A DNA stretch of 64,000 nucleotides from CAYNLK01 sp964398055 (lineage in GTDB: Bacteria > Chloroflexota > Anaerolineae > 4572-78 > J111), in NCBI GenBank assembly GCA_964398055.1, contig CAYNLK010000003.1, positions 124,001 to 188,000 of the forward strand, given 5' to 3'. Position 1 is the first letter of the stretch; the number at the start of each line of letters is the position of its first letter. A program made the translations under genes and the position numbers. Of the stretch, positions 60,733 through 64,000 are shown in pieces. The notes beneath the pieces were generated by a model. That model did no database searches. It saw nothing but the letters and a program-made list of their open reading frames with translations, and was not told the origin of the DNA.

Positions 60733-61457
60733 ACGTTCTAGTTCGTATTGAAGATTTGAGGAAAGTCTACAAAACCGGCGAGGTTACTTTTGACGCCTTA
60801 AAAGGTGTTTATCTGGACATCGCTGGCGGCGATTTTATCGCCGTTATGGGCCATTCCGGCAGTGGGAAATCGACCCTTTTACATTTGATCGGCGGATTAG
60901 ACCAGCCGACGAGTGGAACGGTCAGGTTGAATGGTCAAACTCTTAACTCTATGGATGAGACGGCTCTGGCCAAATTCCGACGCAGTCACATTGGCTTTGT
61001 TTTTCAATTTTTCAACCTGATCGACAATTTAACGGTGCAAGCCAATGTGGAGTTGCCGGCGCTGCTGGTACCCGGTAAAGATAAAAATGCCATTCGAGAC
61101 CGCTCCAACCAGTTATTGCAGCGATTGGGAATTATCAACCAGGCTCACAAACATCCCTGGGAGCTATCCGGCGGCCAACAGCAGCGGGTGGCCATCGCCA
61201 GAGCCTTGATCAACATGCCTACGCTGCTACTGGCCGATGAACCAACCGGAAATCTCGACAGCAGCAGCGGCCAGGAAGTTTTGGATATTTTGACCGAATT
61301 TAACAAGCAGGGCCAGACTATCTTGATGGCAACCCACGACCCCCTGGCAGCCGCCAAGGCCAGGCAGGTTCTTTTTATTCACGATGGCCTCCTGGTCGAT
61401 CATATACCCGGCGGGAATGCCCAACGGATTGCCCAACGGATTACCGAACTAAAGTAG
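60729..61457 (+). CDS. LolD/MacB-type ABC ATP-binding protein
   Basis: 242 aa. Walker A GHSGSGKST (41-49), LIGGLDQPTSG, signature LSGGQQQRVAIARALI, Walker B LLLADEPTGNLDSSSG, H-loop MATHDPLAA. It belongs to the MacB/LolD/FtsE branch, which powers mechanotransmission through an FtsX-type permease rather than transport through a channel. Starts with GTG overlapping the upstream stop. The permease follows 36 bp later. Confidence 0.93.
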   Translation: MNVLVRIEDLRKVYKTGEVTFDALKGVYLDIAGGDFIAVMGHSGSGKSTLLHLIGGLDQPTSGTVRLNGQTLNSMDETALAKFRRSHIGFVFQFFNLIDNLTVQANVELPALLVPGKDKNAIRDRSNQLLQRLGIINQAHKHPWELSGGQQQRVAIARALINMPTLLLADEPTGNLDSSSGQEVLDILTEFNKQGQTILMATHDPLAAAKARQVLFIHDGLLVDHIPGGNAQRIAQRITELK

Positions 61458-61493
61458 AAATAGTCCGCGCTAAACGCCAGCAGTCAACGAGTT

Positions 61494-63824
61494 ATGAACG
61501 TTATTCTGCAAAAAATCAAAGCAGATATTGCCAGCCGACCGCTGATTTCTATGCTGGTGGTAGTAACGATTATTGTGGCCTCAGCCTTACTTACGCTGGC
61601 CCTGGCCACCTTATTGAATCTCAGCGCCCCCTACGACAAATCGTTTGAGGAGCTTAACGCCGCGCATCTGTGGCTTTACTTCAATCGAGACAGAATCCGG
61701 CTGCGCGACATTAACCGCATTGAATCGCTGCCCGGGGTGGTAGCAAGCACAGGCTTGCAATACAGCCTTAAAAGCCGGGTGCGCCTCGGCGATGATCTGC
61801 GGGTCTGGACCAGCATCCGGTCAACGCCGGAGGAACAGCCCCAAGTCAACCAGCTCCTGATCCAACAGGGGCGTTATCTGGCCCCTCGCCAAACCGAGAT
61901 TTTGGCCAGCCGGGATCTGAACGACCTGTACAAGCTGTCCGTCAACGATATGATTGGTCTTACTCGAGCCGATGGCAAGGAAATCTATTTGCCGGTTATT
62001 GGTTTGGCCTATAATCCCACCTGGGACACGTATCGCAACAGCCAACCGCCCTATCTCTACCTGAACGAAGAGATTTTTAAGGATTACTTTCCCGACGAGT
62101 CGAGCTGGGATTGGTCGTTGGGGCTGCGTCTGGCCGATCCCGAGGCTGTGGACGAAACATTAGCCAAGATCGAGGGGATGCTACGGTCCGAGGCCATCGA
62201 CAGCCATACCGATTGGCGCGATGTGCGGAGTTCGGCTATTTTTCAGACCCAACTCAACTTTGTTCTCTTGGGCGCATTTAGTTTCTTTGCCATTCTGGCG
62301 ACTACGCTAGTGGTGGCCAGCAGTATCAGTTCTATCGTGCTGGCGCAATTCAAGCAAATTGGCATCCTCAAGGCCATTGGCTTTACCCAAAATCAAATTT
62401 TGTGGCTTTATCTGGGGCAATATCTGCTCTTGAGTTTGGTCGGCAGTCCGCTGGGGCTGGGGCTGGGCATATTGCTGGCCCCTTTGCCCTTGCAGAGCGT
62501 GGCAGCCTCCTTGGGGACGACCTTCCAGCCGGCGTTCCGCTTACTGTTAGTAACATTAGTATTTGCTATTATTCCGGCTGTTGTCACCCTGGCGACCATG
62601 GGGGCGGCTTACAAAGGCGCCAAAGCCAACATCATCAAAGCCATCACTACCGGGGCTGAAGCGCCGCCCCAAAAACCGTTTTGGGTGGTTACCTGGGCGG
62701 CCAAATCGGGCCTGCCAATGGTTTTTGTAATGGGCTTGAACGACGTTTTTGCCAGGCCGCTCCGCTCCTTTATGACCGGGTTGAATTTAACGCTGGGGGT
62801 GATCGGTATTGTTTTTGGGTTGACTCTGAATCAGACCATTGAAACTTATCTACATAATCCATCGTTATTTGGGATCGCCTATGATGCAGTCGTCAGCCGC
62901 GACGAAACCAGCCACGGCCGCGCCAGCCATTTATTACAACGGGCGCCGGGCGTTGAGGCTTTCTACAGCCAGTATCTGGCTGAGGTGGAAACGATGGCTG
63001 GACAGAAGTTCCAGATCAGGGCTTTGGATGGTGATTTGACGGCTTTTTCTTTCAGGATATCCAAAGGGCGATTTTTTCAACCCAACACGTTTGAGGCGGT
63101 GGCCGGAAAAGGATGGCTCGATTGGCTGGGCCTATCGGTGGGCGATAAGGTCACCGTAACTTTGGCCGGCCAACCTGAAAGACCGTTCACCTTTGAGATC
63201 GTCGGCCAATATGCCGAGCCGGCCAATGCCGGTCAGATGCTGATGGTCAGCCTGCCGGCCATCCTTCGCTTTGACAAGGCGGCCAAGCCGGACACCTATC
63301 ATTTGAAATTGAGTCCAAATGCTAATATTGCCCAGCTCAGACACTATCTAGAGCCAAGAGCAGGGGCGGATCTAAACCTGTCTTTGACCACGGAGGCCAT
63401 CCCCGGCGGCATCATTTATCTCAAACTTGGCGTCTTTGCGTTAGCCAGTATTTTGATTGGCATCGCCCTGGTGAACGTTTTTAATACCACCCTCCTGGCG
63501 ATGCGCGAAAAGTTGCGCCTCATTGGGGTGTTGAAAACCGTGGGGATGACCCCTATGCAAGTAGTCGGGATGGCCGGGGTGACGGCCGGTTCGTTGGGGC
63601 TTCTGGCGACCGGGCTGGGTATTCCTCTGGGGTTGGCTTTCACCAAAGGTTTGCTGATTGCTTTGGCCGAATTCTATGGCTTCGGTGAGGTCAAAGTGTC
63701 TTTTAACCTTGCCTATATTTTGCTACTCATCCCTTTGATGATTGGGATTAGTATTCTGGGCAGCTACATTCCCGGTCGCCAGGCCGCGAAACTGTCAATT
63801 GTAAGCGTTTTGAGAGGTGAATGA
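61494..63824 (+). CDS. FtsX/MacB-type ABC permease, duplicated form
   Basis: 776 aa. N-terminal membrane helix (about 20-42), a large extracytoplasmic domain, three helices in the first FtsX unit (about 260-390), a fourth helix restarting the second half, another ectodomain and a second FtsX unit near the C-terminus (IIYLKLGVFALASILIGIAL..., LLLIPLMIGISILGSYIPGR). The double-FtsX arrangement is the form found in Gram-positives and Chloroflexi. With the ATPase it may move lipoproteins, peptides or lipids across or out of the membrane. Cognate of the preceding gene. Confidence 0.9.
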   Translation: MNVILQKIKADIASRPLISMLVVVTIIVASALLTLALATLLNLSAPYDKSFEELNAAHLWLYFNRDRIRLRDINRIESLPGVVASTGLQYSLKSRVRLGDDLRVWTSIRSTPEEQPQVNQLLIQQGRYLAPRQTEILASRDLNDLYKLSVNDMIGLTRADGKEIYLPVIGLAYNPTWDTYRNSQPPYLYLNEEIFKDYFPDESSWDWSLGLRLADPEAVDETLAKIEGMLRSEAIDSHTDWRDVRSSAIFQTQLNFVLLGAFSFFAILATTLVVASSISSIVLAQFKQIGILKAIGFTQNQILWLYLGQYLLLSLVGSPLGLGLGILLAPLPLQSVAASLGTTFQPAFRLLLVTLVFAIIPAVVTLATMGAAYKGAKANIIKAITTGAEAPPQKPFWVVTWAAKSGLPMVFVMGLNDVFARPLRSFMTGLNLTLGVIGIVFGLTLNQTIETYLHNPSLFGIAYDAVVSRDETSHGRASHLLQRAPGVEAFYSQYLAEVETMAGQKFQIRALDGDLTAFSFRISKGRFFQPNTFEAVAGKGWLDWLGLSVGDKVTVTLAGQPERPFTFEIVGQYAEPANAGQMLMVSLPAILRFDKAAKPDTYHLKLSPNANIAQLRHYLEPRAGADLNLSLTTEAIPGGIIYLKLGVFALASILIGIALVNVFNTTLLAMREKLRLIGVLKTVGMTPMQVVGMAGVTAGSLGLLATGLGIPLGLAFTKGLLIALAEFYGFGEVKVSFNLAYILLLIPLMIGISILGSYIPGRQAAKLSIVSVLRGE

Positions 63825-63839
63825 TCGGCTGGTACGATA

Positions 63840-64000
63840 TTATGGCCAGGCGCCCGGTTCGCCCAGTGCCAAAGCCAGCGCATAAGCTGCTTGCGGGTCA
63901 ACCCAAAGTAGACTGTCAAGTTGCACCGCCGTGGCTCCAACTTGCCGCAAGGCAGTAGTATCGGCCAGGCTGTGAATGCCGCCGGCGGCCACCACGGCTA
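63840..64000 (-). CDS. C-terminal end of a TIM-barrel-like protein (partial)
   Basis: About 53 codons, stop TAA at 63842-63840, continuing beyond the window. AAGGIHSLADTTALRQVGAT is the phosphate-binding loop style of (beta/alpha)8 barrels such as HisA-type or dihydroorotate dehydrogenase-type proteins. The tail reads AVQLDSLLWVDPQAAYALAL. Function cannot be fixed from this fragment. It converges on the FtsX-type gene with a 15-bp gap. Confidence 0.55.
   Translation of the reverse strand, partial: AVVAAGGIHSLADTTALRQVGATAVQLDSLLWVDPQAAYALALALGEPGAWP

Overview
The window looks like part of a bacterial chromosome, most likely Chloroflexota (Anaerolineae-like). This is inferred from four signs: moderately GC-rich coding DNA, secreted proteins with long Pro/Thr 'TPTPT' stalks, LysM domains on non-enzymatic exported proteins, and a cis-prenyltransferase-like terpene synthase of the Rv3378c type. 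No rRNA, tRNA, CRISPR array, phage or complete insertion sequence was found. About 48 genes are supported, two of them cut by the window edges.

Layout. 0-6.9 kb: end of a polar amino-acid ABC ATPase, then on the minus strand htpG, a class III aminotransferase, a LysM amidase, a coiled-coil/zinc-ribbon protein and a PfkB kinase. 6.9-7.0 kb: a 103-bp MITE-like element with perfect 12-bp ends and an 8-bp target duplication. 7.0-10.1 kb: a corrinoid methyltransferase cassette (corrinoid protein plus two URO-D-family proteins). 10.2-14.8 kb: sulfatase, MATE-like transporter, AGE-family epimerase and cupin. 14.9-18.3 kb: a secreted zinc phospholipase C-like protein and a zinc-ribbon membrane protein. 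18.5-28.6 kb: a co-directional run, lacI - nagA - nagB - LysM/SBP_5 fusion - oppB - oppC - oppD - oppF, with a near-consensus promoter and a palindromic LacI operator in front of lacI. This looks like an amino-sugar or muropeptide uptake and catabolism system.

28.7-41.4 kb: a fused CoA-transferase, a cell-surface protein, a threonine branch (threonine synthase, aspartate-semialdehyde dehydrogenase, HAD-like protein), two mosaic secreted proteins and a fused MetV-MetF methylenetetrahydrofolate reductase. 41.5-51.7 kb: smc, then divergently the methylmalonyl-CoA module mutA-mutB-meaB-epimerase. 52.3-54.4 kb: a more AT-rich two-gene cassette, an Rv3378c-like terpene synthase and a short class II cyclase-like protein, which together suggest an undescribed diterpenoid pathway. 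54.6-56.9 kb: sensor kinase and receiver protein. 57.0-59.7 kb: ABC-2 exporter. 59.9-63.8 kb: GNAT-like protein and a LolD/FtsX-type ABC system. 63.8-64 kb: end of a TIM-barrel-like gene.

Heptanucleotide tandem repeats, several folded into inverted arms, sit in at least nine gene junctions and in places run into open reading frames. They are the main non-coding signature of the window. All names rest on motif and architecture recognition by eye; no database search was run.
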